A stretch of DNA of 64,000 bases, from positions 1-64,000 of the forward strand of contig CAMIVR010000008.1 of assembly GCA_946402065.1 (NCBI GenBank), read 5' to 3'. Positions 44,290 through 53,307 of this stretch are shown piece after piece; position 1 is the first letter of the stretch, and every line of letters begins with the position of its first letter. This DNA comes from an uncultured Brevibacillus sp. Its GTDB lineage: Bacteria; Bacillota; Bacilli; Brevibacillales; Brevibacillaceae. Both the position numbers and the translations under genes were made by a program. Under the pieces are notes generated by a model, which ran no database searches, was not told the origin of the DNA, and saw only the letters and a program-made list of their open reading frames with translations.

Positions 44290-44299
44290 TTCGACAAAA
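44290..44299 (-). promoter_or_regulatory. Spo0A-binding box upstream of spo0A
   Basis: On the minus strand TTTTGTCGAA carries the 0A-box core TTTGTCGAA, about 170 bases upstream of the spo0A start and just past the end of the VanW-like gene. It probably belongs to the autoregulatory region. Confidence 0.5.
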
Positions 44300-44303
44300 G
44301 AAG

Positions 44304-45113
44304 TTAAAAGGAGCTTTTTTCTGCAAGGAACGGCTCGTACATCATGATCGCATGATTCTCGGCGATAAATTGGTCGTCGACCTCTACCCGATCGAGATTC
44401 AGCACTTTCCGATAAATGGTATTATGTCGAACATAGCCGCCCCAATATTCTGGCGTAATCCAATGCTCCCGCTCATAGATTTCATACGTGTGCATGGGCG
44501 GCGTGTCTGAGCGCCACTCCCCGACCAGATGAGTGTTCGTAACTTCCACGTTTAATTGATAGCAACAGTCGGTACGATTGCCAATTTGCAGATCCATGTA
44601 ATTGTAAAAACAGGTTGCCCCGCTTCCGAACGGCTGTTTTCTGTTCGTGTCGGGAAAAACATCGTAGCTGTGCCGATACCGCTCCGTCACCGTAAGCGGA
44701 CTGTGCAGGGTCATCCAGTAAATCAGATTGGATAATTGGCACAGTCCGCCGCCTGTACCGCTCGTGACATTGCCATGAGAGAGGATCATCCCTTCCTTGT
44801 ACCCTTTGCGGCTGGTCGGCTTGCCGATCAAATACCAATACGAGAACGTCTCTCCAGGCTGAACGACCACACCTGTCAATTGATTTGCAGCAATATGTAA
44901 ATTCGTGATTTTGTTATGCTGAAGCCACATATCTACATTTCGCAACGCCCGGAAAAGCGGGGTTTTGTGTCGGAAAACGACGTACGGCAATGGTTTCTGC
45001 TCGCGTTTTGTGGCAAATGTTTTTCGCCCGAGCAGCCACTTGGCATATCGCTTCCATCGATAATAGGTTATCCCTGCATGCATTCTCAATGCACTTCTCT
45101 TGACAGGCCGCAC
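44304..45113 (-). CDS. VanW family protein
   Basis: A 269-residue VanW-like protein. The family core is VVVQPGETFSYWYLIGKPTS, GMILSHGNVTSGTGGGLCQL and SNLIYWMTLHSPLTVTERYRH. Start is GTG at 45113 (AGGAGG 5 bases upstream). VanW homologues occur in vancomycin-resistance operons and widely in spore formers; no activity is known. There is no predicted signal peptide. It sits between spoIVB and spo0A, an unusual place. Nothing else here suggests vancomycin resistance. Confidence 0.88.
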   Translation of the reverse strand: MRPVKRSALRMHAGITYYRWKRYAKWLLGRKTFATKREQKPLPYVVFRHKTPLFRALRNVDMWLQHNKITNLHIAANQLTGVVVQPGETFSYWYLIGKPTSRKGYKEGMILSHGNVTSGTGGGLCQLSNLIYWMTLHSPLTVTERYRHSYDVFPDTNRKQPFGSGATCFYNYMDLQIGNRTDCCYQLNVEVTNTHLVGEWRSDTPPMHTYEIYEREHWITPEYWGGYVRHNTIYRKVLNLDRVEVDDQFIAENHAIMMYEPFLAEKSSF

Positions 45114-45306
45114 AGAATCCTCCTAACATTATGTAAACTATATAGACCGTTTTGGGTAAATGCCCCGCTATTATGATTAGACGGTTAAAAGGCAGTAGAC
45201 GTTACGCGTATTTGTTTTTTGTTCTTCGCCATGCCTGTTTTATCAGTCGAACGCTGGTTGGCTTAGCACGGCTGTCGATAAGAATGGGCATGGTACGAGC
45301 TACAGC

Positions 45307-45352
45307 AGTCTTCCCGGCGATTCCCCTCGCCTCCACTGCAGCCTCGCTGCAC
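45307..45352. repeat. Partial copy of element B right end
   Basis: GGCGATTCCCCTC at 45316-45328 is identical to 16569-16581. The flanks (TCTTC on the left, CCTCCAC and GCA on the right) continue to match with scattered mismatches for about 45 bases. It looks like a decayed fragment of the inverted-repeat element at 16.3-16.6 kb. Confidence 0.45.
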
Positions 45353-45364
45353 AATCAATGCAAA

Positions 45365-45395
45365 GAGCTAAAGGCCGCTAACTCGCCTTTAGCTC
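45365..45395 (-). terminator. Intrinsic terminator of spoIVB
   Basis: A perfect 11-bp stem (GAGCTAAAGGC/GCCTTTAGCTC) overlaps the spoIVB stop codon and is followed by a short T3 on the minus strand. Confidence 0.65.
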
Positions 45396-46706
45396 CTTTT
45401 CTTTCGTCTCACGCACACTGAGTCCGGCGTCTTGCAGCATCCATTCAATGAAGCAGCCGTATCCCGACGTAGGATCGTTCACGAACACATGGGTAACGGC
45501 TCCGACGAGCTTGCCTTTTTGAATAATGGGGCTGCCGCTCATTCCCTGAACGATGCCGCCTGTCTTTTCCAGCAATCGCTTGTCGGTAATGCGAATGATC
45601 ATTCCCTTGGTCGCAGGGAAGTGCTGTTTGACGACATTGACGATCTCCACATCAAATTCTTCGACGCGCTGCCCGTCCACGACCGTCAAAATTTTCGCCG
45701 GCCCTTCCGCCACTTGCTCCGCCAGTGCGACGGGAATCGGCTGATTGTACAGGCTGCGCTTCGGAGTCTCTTTCATTTTGCCGAAGATCCCGAACGGCGT
45801 GTTTTTGGAAATGGAGCCGAGCGTGTGGCTTTCATTGTAAAACCGTGCGAATTTTTCTCCCGGATTGCCGCTTTGGCCTTTTTCGATCGAGGTTACACTC
45901 GCCTGTACGATTTGGCCGTCGCCGACAACGATCGCCTGTCCGGTATCAACATCGGAAATGACGTGGCCCAGCGCACCATATGCTTTTGTCCTAGGGTCGA
46001 AAAAAGTCAACGTACCCACTCCGGCGGCAGAATCGCGAATGTAGAGCCCCATCCGGAATTCATTGTCCTTGGTGTCCTTCACCGGTGTCAGCGACAGGTT
46101 GAGCTTTTCCTTGCCGCGGACGACCAGAAGCTGCAGTGGTTGCTTTTTGCTGCCTGATTCATTGACGAGCTTTTTCACATCGTTCATATCGTTGATGAAC
46201 AGATCATTCATTTTGATTATGGTATCACCTACATGAATACCTGACTTTTCACCAGGTGAATACTTCTCTTTTCCATCGTTCACCAGATGATGGCCAACGA
46301 CCAGAACTCCTGACGTCTGCAGCTTCACCCCGATCGATTGGCCGCCGGGAATGACTCGCAAGTCAGGCAGGACGTTTACTTTTACCGCTTTTAACGGGAT
46401 GTTTCCCCACTTTAGCTCCAGTTGTGCTTCGCCAGCCTTCGAAGGTTCAACGGAAAGTGGCTTTGAAAGATCAACATTGACCTCTCGAGCAGTTGCCCCG
46501 TTTACTTTCAGTATGTCCGGGTTGCTGTTGACCAATGTACCCATGACAGGCATGGAAACGCGCAGTTGTTGCTGGCTTCCTGCCAGCAGCCGCAGTTCGT
46601 TAGGTAAGGATGCGAAGTCTTGAAACGGGGTTGAACTTACGATGAGCGCTGTTGCGAGCAATAGCAAAGTACCTATCCATTTTCTCTGTTGTCGATTCAC
46701 CAGCAA
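45378..46706 (-). CDS. spoIVB: SpoIVB serine peptidase
   Basis: A 442-residue S55 peptidase that is secreted from the forespore and cleaves SpoIVFA, activating pro-sigma-K processing. An N-terminal membrane anchor (WIGTLLLLATALIVSSTP) is followed by a PDZ domain (SGIHVGDTIIKMNDLFINDM) and the peptidase domain. The catalytic His lies in GALGHVISDVDTG and the Ser in QGMSGSPIIQKGKLVG. It is downstream of recN, the conserved order. In B. subtilis the gene is transcribed by sigma-G; the promoter was not located here. Confidence 0.96.
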   Translation of the reverse strand: MLVNRQQRKWIGTLLLLATALIVSSTPFQDFASLPNELRLLAGSQQQLRVSMPVMGTLVNSNPDILKVNGATAREVNVDLSKPLSVEPSKAGEAQLELKWGNIPLKAVKVNVLPDLRVIPGGQSIGVKLQTSGVLVVGHHLVNDGKEKYSPGEKSGIHVGDTIIKMNDLFINDMNDVKKLVNESGSKKQPLQLLVVRGKEKLNLSLTPVKDTKDNEFRMGLYIRDSAAGVGTLTFFDPRTKAYGALGHVISDVDTGQAIVVGDGQIVQASVTSIEKGQSGNPGEKFARFYNESHTLGSISKNTPFGIFGKMKETPKRSLYNQPIPVALAEQVAEGPAKILTVVDGQRVEEFDVEIVNVVKQHFPATKGMIIRITDKRLLEKTGGIVQGMSGSPIIQKGKLVGAVTHVFVNDPTSGYGCFIEWMLQDAGLSVRETKEKELKAS

Positions 46707-46795
46707 TCACTCCTACATTCCCTACCTACACCTTTTGCTACACCTCCACCTTGTGTATCTATAGAGTTACCTCGCGCGGTGTGGATTATAACAAT

Positions 46796-46824
46796 AAAAA
46801 AACCCCAAAACGATTGGGGTTTTC
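46796..46824 (-). terminator. Intrinsic terminator of recN
   Basis: AACCCCAAAACGATTGGGGTT with an A-run on the plus strand, giving AACCCC-loop-GGGGTT then T7 on the minus strand, 17 bases after the recN stop. Confidence 0.9.
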
Positions 46825-46840
46825 CATAATCAAGCGCATA

Positions 46841-48571
46841 TCAATGGAGGTTGGCTGCTTTCCGCTGATTTCCCATGAGCAGCATTTCTCTGGCATGCTC
46901 CTCTGCCTTTTCCGTAATTTCCGCTCCTCCCAGCATCCGGGCAAGCTCGACCACGCGTTCGGCCTCCGGCAAATACTGTACGATCGTCTCCGTGGCGTTG
47001 TCGTTCATCTCTTTGCGGATGAGATAGTGCGCATCGGCAAGAGCTGCTACCTGCGGCAAGTGCGTGATACACAGCACCTGACGATTTTGCCCGACGCGAG
47101 CGAGCTTTTCGGCAATCGCCTGTGCCGCTCTGCCGCTCACCCCCGTATCAACCTCGTCAAAAATTAATGTACCCACCTGCTCTTTGTCCGCCAAAATCGT
47201 TTTAATGGCCAGCATGATCCGCGACAGCTCGCCGCCGGATGCGATTTTTGCCAATGGACGCAACGGTTCGCCGGGATTCGGAGCGATCATGAATTCCACC
47301 TGATCAATTCCCGACGCATCAAGATAACGCTTGATCCCGTCGATTTCGATCCCCTGCTCATCCTCCTGCTGCCGCACTTCAATGGCGAACCGGGCGCGGT
47401 CCATAAACAGTTCCTTGAGCTGCTGCTCAATTAGCACGGCGAGCTTCGCGGCGCATTCCTGGCGGAGCAGACTGACTTCTACCGCCTCAAGCGCGAGGTC
47501 GGCAGCGATCTCTTGCATGCGGGATTGCATATGCTGCAGGCGTTCTTCGTAATTTTGCATCGTTTCCAGCTCATCCTGAATCGTCGCTGCATATTCCAGG
47601 ATGTCATCGACACTTTTCCCGTACTTGCGCTTCAGGCTTTGCAGCAGGTCCAGCCGATGCTCCAATTCCGCCAGCTCCCTCGGATCGAAATCAAGCCGAT
47701 TGCCAAAGGAGCGCAGTTGACTGACAGCGTCCTCAATCTGGTAGAACGCAGTCTGAATCGTCTCTGCGATCGGCACGAGCGACTCGTCATACTGCTGCAG
47801 GCGCTCCAGCTCGCTCATCGCATGACTCAGCCAGTCCATTCCGCGCTGGTCGCCGGACAACGCGCGATAGGCAGCTTGTACACCGGTGCTGACTTTTTCA
47901 ATATTAATCCATTTCTTGCGCTGGGCAGCCAGCTTCTCATCTTCACCGGGCTGCAGCGAGGCAGACTCGATTTCATTCAACTGATAGCTGAGCAGGTCGA
48001 TGCGCTGCACCAATTCCCGTTCGTTTTTGGCCATGCGCTCGATATCCTGCCGTATTTTCCTGTACGCTGCGTACAGGGTGCTGTACTCCTTTTTGGCGTG
48101 GTGCAGGACGTCCTCGCCGAAAGCGTCGAGCCAGTTGATGTGCTTGTCGGCCTGCATCAAATCGTGCGTGTCGTGCTGCCCATGCACGGTGACCAGCCAG
48201 GCCCCGAGCTCGCGCAGCATGGCCAATGTGATCAATTGGCCGTTGAGGCGGATAACGCTCTTCCCCTGAGCGGAAATGTCGCGCCTGACGACGAGCATGT
48301 TGTCCGGCTCGACATAAATTCCGAAGCTCTCGCAGATTGCGATGGCAGGATGCCCCGGGGACAGCTCGAACAGCCCTTCCACTTCCGCCCGTTTTTCGCC
48401 GTAGCGGACGAAATCGGCAGAGGCGCGCTCGCCCAAAAGCAAGCCAAGGGCATCGATGATAATGGATTTACCGGCCCCCGTCTCACCGGTCAGGATGTTG
48501 AGTCCTTTGCGAAAGGAGACGGTTACAGCCTTGATAATGGCGAAATTGCGAATGGATAGTTCAAGCAGCAT
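46841..48571 (-). CDS. recN: DNA repair ATPase RecN
   Basis: A 576-residue SMC-like protein that gathers double-strand break ends for RecA repair. Walker A is LTGETGAGKSIIIDALGL. Two long coiled-coil arms (around residues 150-350) carry Glu, Lys and Arg repeats. The ABC signature and Walker B are ASGGELSRIMLAIKT and LIFDEVDTGVSGRAAQ. The order argR-recN-spoIVB is as in B. subtilis. Length is normal. Confidence 0.96.
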   Translation of the reverse strand: MLLELSIRNFAIIKAVTVSFRKGLNILTGETGAGKSIIIDALGLLLGERASADFVRYGEKRAEVEGLFELSPGHPAIAICESFGIYVEPDNMLVVRRDISAQGKSVIRLNGQLITLAMLRELGAWLVTVHGQHDTHDLMQADKHINWLDAFGEDVLHHAKKEYSTLYAAYRKIRQDIERMAKNERELVQRIDLLSYQLNEIESASLQPGEDEKLAAQRKKWINIEKVSTGVQAAYRALSGDQRGMDWLSHAMSELERLQQYDESLVPIAETIQTAFYQIEDAVSQLRSFGNRLDFDPRELAELEHRLDLLQSLKRKYGKSVDDILEYAATIQDELETMQNYEERLQHMQSRMQEIAADLALEAVEVSLLRQECAAKLAVLIEQQLKELFMDRARFAIEVRQQEDEQGIEIDGIKRYLDASGIDQVEFMIAPNPGEPLRPLAKIASGGELSRIMLAIKTILADKEQVGTLIFDEVDTGVSGRAAQAIAEKLARVGQNRQVLCITHLPQVAALADAHYLIRKEMNDNATETIVQYLPEAERVVELARMLGGAEITEKAEEHAREMLLMGNQRKAANLH

Positions 48572-48632
48572 CTGTCTTCCCTACCTTTTTCCAGCGGCTC
48601 TTTGCTCACTCGTCTTTGTTCAGCAGGCTTGA

Positions 48633-49082
48633 TTAGAGCATGTCCAGCAGACGCTCCGATATTACTTTGCTGTATTCTTTTGAACGGCAAATGATCAACA
48701 CCGTATCATCGCCGCAGATCGTTCCCATAATTTCCGACCACTGAATATTGTCCAACAGCACGCCCACTGTGTTGGCGTTGCCAGGCATTGTTTTCATCAC
48801 GATAAAATGATCGGCAAAATCGATACTGACGAAGCACTCAATCAGCACACGCTTCAGCTTTTGCAGCGGATTGAACTTCTGGTCAGCCGGCAGCGAGTAC
48901 TTGTAGCGTCCGTCGATCAACGGGACTTTCACCAAGTGCAGCTCCTTGATGTCGCGTGACACGGTCGCTTGCGTCACGTTAAATCCGGCTTGCCGCAGCC
49001 GATCGACCAATTCATCCTGTGTCTCCACCTCGTGGTTGCCGATAATTTCCCGAATTCTGATATGCCGATGCCCTTTGTTCAT
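48633..49082 (-). CDS. argR: Arginine repressor ArgR/AhrC
   Basis: A 149-residue hexameric regulator that represses arginine synthesis and activates catabolism when arginine binds. The N-terminal winged helix has [20 protein letters not shown] followed by [15 protein letters not shown]. The C-terminal arginine-binding [15 protein letters not shown] segment is present. [13 protein letters not shown] (ATG 49082) is 8 bases after GGGAG and gives the standard 149 residues; the longer form is out of line. It lies between nadK and recN. Confidence 0.96.
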   Translation of the reverse strand: MNKGHRHIRIREIIGNHEVETQDELVDRLRQAGFNVTQATVSRDIKELHLVKVPLIDGRYKYSLPADQKFNPLQKLKRVLIECFVSIDFADHFIVMKTMPGNANTVGVLLDNIQWSEIMGTICGDDTVLIICRSKEYSKVISERLLDML

Positions 49083-49087
49083 ACTGT

Positions 49088-49945
49088 TTACTCCCATTCA
49101 CCATGTAGTTTTGTGCGAATTGTTGCAAAGAAACTCCCTGTTTTCCATTTGACAAGCGGCGTGCTGTACCGCGACTTCTGAATGAAAATCTGGTCTCCGC
49201 CTTCCAGTGCGTATCCGAGCTGCCCGTCGATGGACAGGCCGATTTCTTTATGCTTGGCATCGACGTCAATCCGGATCATCTGCTCTCCGGAGAAAACGAT
49301 CGGTCTTGCTGTCAATGAGTGCGGAGCGACTGGCGTGAGCAGCAGCATGTTGACATTGGGCGCTACGATCGGGCCGCCTGCTGCCAGCGAATAGGCTGTC
49401 GATCCTGTCGGGCTGGACACGATAACACCGTCCCCGTTAACCGTCGCGACATATGTCTCATCTATGTACACCGTGCATTGAATAATGCGGCAAAACGCCC
49501 CTTTGGCGATGCCGATATCGTTCATCGCCGTAAATTCGGCAAGCACCTCTCCACGGCGAATCAGCTTGGCATCGAGCATGCTTCTCTGCTCTACATAGTA
49601 TTTCCCGGACAGCAGATTGTCCACAGCCTGCCTGAGATTATCCGGCTCAGCCTCGGACAAAAACCCCAACGTCCCCAGATTGATGCCGAGTATCGGCAGC
49701 GAATGGCCTGCCAGTGTCCGAGCGATTCCCAGAAGCGTTCCGTCACCGCCGAGCACACAGACAAGCTCGGCTCTCTCGCCAAATGCTTGCAGCGGCACAG
49801 CCAAATCTGGCCTGCCGAGCTTGCTTGCGATACTCTCCTCGAGGATGACCTGTACGTCTTTTTCCTCGAGCAGGTGCATAAGCTCTCTTGCGATAATCCG
49901 TGCTTCCGGTTTGCCTTTGATCGTCACGATACCGATTGATTTCAC
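49088..49945 (-). CDS. nadK: NAD kinase
   Basis: Phosphorylates NAD to NADP. This 285-residue protein has the kinase motif [19 protein letters not shown] and the conserved [14 protein letters not shown] and [20 protein letters not shown] segments. It ends 5 bases before argR. Many spore formers carry nadK between tlyA and argR; here the transporter cluster separates it from tlyA. Confidence 0.95.
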   Translation of the reverse strand: MKSIGIVTIKGKPEARIIARELMHLLEEKDVQVILEESIASKLGRPDLAVPLQAFGERAELVCVLGGDGTLLGIARTLAGHSLPILGINLGTLGFLSEAEPDNLRQAVDNLLSGKYYVEQRSMLDAKLIRRGEVLAEFTAMNDIGIAKGAFCRIIQCTVYIDETYVATVNGDGVIVSSPTGSTAYSLAAGGPIVAPNVNMLLLTPVAPHSLTARPIVFSGEQMIRIDVDAKHKEIGLSIDGQLGYALEGGDQIFIQKSRYSTPLVKWKTGSFFATIRTKLHGEWE

Positions 49946-50111
49946 TTTGCCACCCCAAATCGGTTGAAATCCTTATACAAGTATACATCTTTTTATGCAT
50001 GAAACAAAGAGCAGAAGCCCAATTGCCTGGAAAAGCGTTCTTGGCTACGCGGTGTTGCGGCGGGAGTGACCGCTCAGTATCAACGTGCGAAAAGAAAAGA
50101 TCACGATAAAA

Positions 50112-50145
50112 AATGGAGCGACAAAATTACCTTGTCTGCTCCATT
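50112..50145 (-). terminator. Intrinsic terminator of the amino-acid transporter operon
   Basis: AATGGAGC pairs with GCTCCATT, with an inner GACAA/TTGTC pair, followed on the minus strand by T6. It lies 16 bases after the ATPase stop. Confidence 0.85.
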
Positions 50146-50160
50146 CCGATTTGGAATCGA

Positions 50161-50919
50161 TTATATTCCTCTTGCGTTCAAACTTGACAGAAATTGTTTT
50201 AATCGATCCGATTGAGGTTTGAGAAAAACCTCTTCAGGCTCTCCCTGCTCCACAATGTGTCCGCCATCCATGAAGACGATCCGATTGCCAACCTTTCGGG
50301 CAAAATCCATCTCATGGGTCACGATCACCATCGTCATTCCTTCGTCCGCCAAATCCTTGATGACGCTCAAAACCTCACCGACCAGCTCCGGGTCCAGAGC
50401 GGATGTCGGTTCATCGAAGAGGATCGCTTTAGGCTGCATGGCCAACGCTCGGGCAATTGCTACCCGCTGCTGTTGTCCCCCGGACAACTGATTGGGATAG
50501 TTCCCTTCCCTCTGGGACAAACCTACTTTTTCCAGAAAACGTTTCCCTATCTTTATTGCTTCGTATTTCTCCAGCTTCCGAACAATCACGGGGCCTTCAA
50601 TTACGTTTTCCAGCGCGGTTTTGTGCTGGAAAAGATTGAAGTTCTGGAAAACCATCCCCACTTCCCTGCGAATGCTGCAAATCTCTTCATCGGTGCGGGT
50701 ATGTTTATTTTTTCGATCAAAATGAACCTGTTTTCCATCTATATAGATGTCCCCTTCATCTGGAAGCTCCATGAAGTTCATCGTCCGCAGAAACGTACTT
50801 TTTCCGCTTCCGCTCGGCCCGATGACGACCACTACTTCTCCTTTTTTGACATGGAGAGAGATGCCTTTCAATACTTCAAGATTCTGAAAACTCTTCTTAA
50901 TGTCGCGAACCTGAATCAT
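50161..50919 (-). CDS. Polar amino-acid ABC transporter ATP-binding protein (GlnQ/HisP type)
   Basis: A 252-residue ATPase: Walker [21 protein letters not shown], signature [19 protein letters not shown] and Walker [14 protein letters not shown], with the switch His in [10 protein letters not shown]. The stretch [20 protein letters not shown] is typical of GlnQ-like subunits. Its start overlaps the end of the permease gene by 23 bases, indicating translational coupling. It completes an importer with the permease and lipoprotein upstream. Confidence 0.94.
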   Translation of the reverse strand: MIQVRDIKKSFQNLEVLKGISLHVKKGEVVVVIGPSGSGKSTFLRTMNFMELPDEGDIYIDGKQVHFDRKNKHTRTDEEICSIRREVGMVFQNFNLFQHKTALENVIEGPVIVRKLEKYEAIKIGKRFLEKVGLSQREGNYPNQLSGGQQQRVAIARALAMQPKAILFDEPTSALDPELVGEVLSVIKDLADEGMTMVIVTHEMDFARKVGNRIVFMDGGHIVEQGEPEEVFLKPQSDRLKQFLSSLNARGI

Positions 50920-51553
50920 AGCTCATCTTCCTCTCCAGAGAATCGACAAACTTGGCCATCGGGAAGTGCAGCAGCCAATAAATGATAGCAACAAGTGTAA
51001 AAATTTCCAGGTTGCGAAACGTGGACGAAGCCAGCATTTCGCCTGTATGCATCAGCTCGTTGACTGCAATCACCGCAGCCAGCGAAGAGTTCTTCAACAG
51101 CAAGATTGCCGAATTCCCCATAGGTGGAAGCACGTTCTTGATCGCTTGGGGCAAAATGATCCGTCGCATCGCAGTGGAATAGTTCATTCCGATTGAATAG
51201 GCAGCTTCCAGTTGTCCCTTGCCGACCGAGTGGATACCCGCGCGGAAAATTTCTGCAAGATAAGCCCCCTCATAAATCGATAAACCAATCAAGGCTGCCA
51301 TAAACGGGGTTAATTTAATGCCGATTTCGGGCAAGACAAAATAAACATACATGAGCTGAACCAACAGCGGTGTTCCTCGAATGATACTGATATAGAAGCC
51401 TGCTGCCTTATTCAGCAGCTTGTTGTCGGAAATACGTGCAAACGCAACAAACAAACCGATTACCAACGAGATGGCCAGAGAAAAAACTGTTAGCTCAATC
51501 GTTATGATGGTCCCTTTCAGCAAAAGCGGCAAAAACTCGACAAATCCAAACAT
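50897..51553 (-). CDS. Polar amino-acid ABC transporter permease (HisM/GlnP type)
   Basis: A 218-residue permease with about five membrane helices. The HisM-type EAA loop reads [20 protein letters not shown] followed by [18 protein letters not shown]. The start [14 protein letters not shown] (ATG at 51553) has GGGGGG just upstream; the first 12 residues in the ORF track are not supported. It forms the translocation channel, probably as a homodimer, for the ATPase encoded next. Confidence 0.93.
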   Translation of the reverse strand: MFGFVEFLPLLLKGTIITIELTVFSLAISLVIGLFVAFARISDNKLLNKAAGFYISIIRGTPLLVQLMYVYFVLPEIGIKLTPFMAALIGLSIYEGAYLAEIFRAGIHSVGKGQLEAAYSIGMNYSTAMRRIILPQAIKNVLPPMGNSAILLLKNSSLAAVIAVNELMHTGEMLASSTFRNLEIFTLVAIIYWLLHFPMAKFVDSLERKMSYDSGSRH

Positions 51554-51590
51554 AGGTCCCCCCCTCTTCTCTTCCATCACTCGTGACAAT

Positions 51591-51631
51591 CGGCTTCGCG
51601 TAAAGGAGTGTCATGCTTTCATGCGAAGCCG
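51591..51631 (-). terminator. Stem-loop between binding-protein and permease genes
   Basis: CGGCTTCGC pairs with GCGAAGCCG over a 23-base loop, 25 bases after the SBP stop. No T-run follows, so it may stabilise the SBP message or partly attenuate the permease genes, as at 3157-3190. Confidence 0.6.
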
Positions 51632-51655
51632 TCTTACCTTCATTGTTTTGTTACA

Positions 51656-52468
51656 CTACAGTCCCCACTTGGAAACGATGATGGTAATATCTCCACTTTT
51701 CTGCAATTTTTCAATCGCAGCGTTCACAGCGTCCTGGAAATCCTTTGAACCTTTCGGGAAGCCGATACACACATCCCCGACCCATTGCGACTGGTAACCG
51801 CTTACAACCTTGATGTTCAGGTCTTTGTTTTCGCTCAGCATGTGCATAATGATCGGATAGTCACCGAGGAAGGCATCGATTCGGCCATTTTTCAACTCAG
51901 CTACCATGTCAGCTGTAGATTTGTAGCCCTGGCTTACAATGTCGGGATGCTCCTTCAACTTCTGGAAGTAGAGGCCACCTTCCTGGACGCCTACCTTCTT
52001 CCCTTTCAAATCGTCCAGGTTTTTGATCGAATTGTTGTCCGCAGCCACGACAATCGTTTCCCCATATGAGTAGACCGGGATTGAGAAATCGATAACCTTC
52101 GCCCGTTCCTCTGACTTCTGCATGCCCGCAGAAATCATGTTAATCTTGTCCGCTTCAAGAGATGGGATCAGGGTAGCAAACGTCATCGGGTTGATTTGCA
52201 CTTTGACGCCAAGCTCATCACCAATTCTGTTGGCAACGTCCACCATCAAACCCTCAATCTCATTCGATTTCGGATTCAAGAAAGTAAAGGGAGGCCCGGT
52301 TGGCGTCGAACCAACCTGGATGACGCCAGCAGCTTTGATTTTTTGTAAGTAGCCTGCCTCTGGAGCTTTTCCTCCCGGAGAAGAAGCTGATTCGCTGGAG
52401 CAAGCCGTGATGACAGAGGCCAATCCGACGATGAGCGCAATTGCAAGAACTGCTTTCCATTTTTTCAT
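51656..52468 (-). CDS. Amino-acid ABC transporter substrate-binding lipoprotein (SBP_bac_3)
   Basis: A 270-residue lipoprotein: signal peptide MKKWKAVLAIALIVGLASVI with lipobox ITAC, then a Ser/Gly/Pro linker. The SBP_bac_3 domain shows VIQVGSTPTGPPFTFLNPKS, VDVANRIGDELGVKVQINPM and LKGKKVGVQEGGLYF. It would deliver a polar amino acid; the adjacent ornithine-cyclodeaminase-family gene makes ornithine or a related cationic amino acid a reasonable guess only. It follows the GntR gene by 32 bases. Confidence 0.92.
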   Translation of the reverse strand: MKKWKAVLAIALIVGLASVITACSSESASSPGGKAPEAGYLQKIKAAGVIQVGSTPTGPPFTFLNPKSNEIEGLMVDVANRIGDELGVKVQINPMTFATLIPSLEADKINMISAGMQKSEERAKVIDFSIPVYSYGETIVVAADNNSIKNLDDLKGKKVGVQEGGLYFQKLKEHPDIVSQGYKSTADMVAELKNGRIDAFLGDYPIIMHMLSENKDLNIKVVSGYQSQWVGDVCIGFPKGSKDFQDAVNAAIEKLQKSGDITIIVSKWGL

Positions 52469-52500
52469 GTATGAACACCCGCCTAAACAAAATATGTTGG

Positions 52501-53193
52501 TTATTGTTTGTAAGGCTGAAAAATATCTGCCAAATTAATCGGAATATCTTTATGGTTGTAGCGCAAATAGCTTTTCACCCGTGAAAAATGCTCCATAAAC
52601 ATGTTGACCGCCTTCTCTTCGTCTCTTTCACGAATCGCTGCTATGATGTTGCGGTGCTCGCAAGGAGCTAACGGACTCTCCGTCTGAACGCTATCGTAAA
52701 AGGCAAGAAACACGTTGGTCAGGTTGCACAGCTCGTTGCAATATTCCAACATCAGCTTGTTTCCGCTCATCTCCACCATTCCAAGATGAATATTGGTCGT
52801 GACAGGCAGAGCATCTCCGTACTCTCCCTGCTTGTACAGCTGCTCTTCGAGGTAGGTCAACTTTTCCAGCTCGTCCAGTTGCTCCGCGGTAGCCACCTTG
52901 CAAGCAAGCTTGACCGCTTCCAGCTCCAGTATCGTTCGCAAGTAAAAAACCTCTTCAATTTCCTCTACTGTCGGCTCATAAATATAGGCACCCTTGTTGG
53001 GAATAATTTGAACCAGCTTTTCGTATTGAAGTCTGCGCAGGACGTTGCGGATTGGGGTGCGGCTTACATTGAAAACCTCTGCAAGCTGTTCCTCATTCAG
53101 TTGCATTTTCGGTGGGATTTTGCGATTTAAGATCGCTTTTTTGATTTCTTCATAAACGTAATCTTCCAAAGAGACCTTTTCGTTTTTTTTCAT
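52501..53193 (-). CDS. GntR family regulator, FCD subgroup
   Basis: A 230-residue regulator. The GntR winged helix is YEEIKKAILNRKIPPKMQLN then EEQLAEVFNVSRTPIRNVLR. An all-helical FCD effector domain follows (FYLRTILELEAVKLACKVAT), with possible metal ligands including His in TTNIHLGMVE and CEHRNIIAAI. Start ATG 53193 (MKKNEKVSLEDY) is 9 bases after AGGAG. Palindromic boxes upstream of this gene and of the OCD-family gene share one 10-mer, so it likely controls both and the transporter. Confidence 0.92.
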   Translation of the reverse strand: MKKNEKVSLEDYVYEEIKKAILNRKIPPKMQLNEEQLAEVFNVSRTPIRNVLRRLQYEKLVQIIPNKGAYIYEPTVEEIEEVFYLRTILELEAVKLACKVATAEQLDELEKLTYLEEQLYKQGEYGDALPVTTNIHLGMVEMSGNKLMLEYCNELCNLTNVFLAFYDSVQTESPLAPCEHRNIIAAIRERDEEKAVNMFMEHFSRVKSYLRYNHKDIPINLADIFQPYKQ

Positions 53194-53216
53194 TGTGAAC
53201 CGCTCCTTACACAATC

Positions 53217-53253
53217 CTGTATTTGATTTTTGGATACAATTTTTCAAATACAG
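53217..53253. promoter_or_regulatory. Operator region of the GntR gene
   Basis: Perfect 9-bp inverted arms CTGTATTTG (53217-53225) and CAAATACAG (53245-53253) surround TTGGATACAA (53230-53239). That 10-mer is the exact reverse complement of TTGTATCCAA at 54414-54423, and it has the TTGT-n-ACAA-like form common for FCD-type GntR operators. Confidence 0.6.
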
Positions 53254-53307
53254 TGTAAAGCCCGGGACTTGCGCTTGTCAAACCTCGCTTATTCAGTTTT
53301 GAACAGA

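Noticed and set aside
44304-45113. Vancomycin resistance locus
   Set aside because: Only a VanW-like gene is present; no vanA/H/X/R/S-type genes are nearby, and VanW homologues are widespread in spore formers.
47513-48559. 348-aa plus-strand ORF
   Set aside because: Antisense to recN; composition is typical of a shadow frame.
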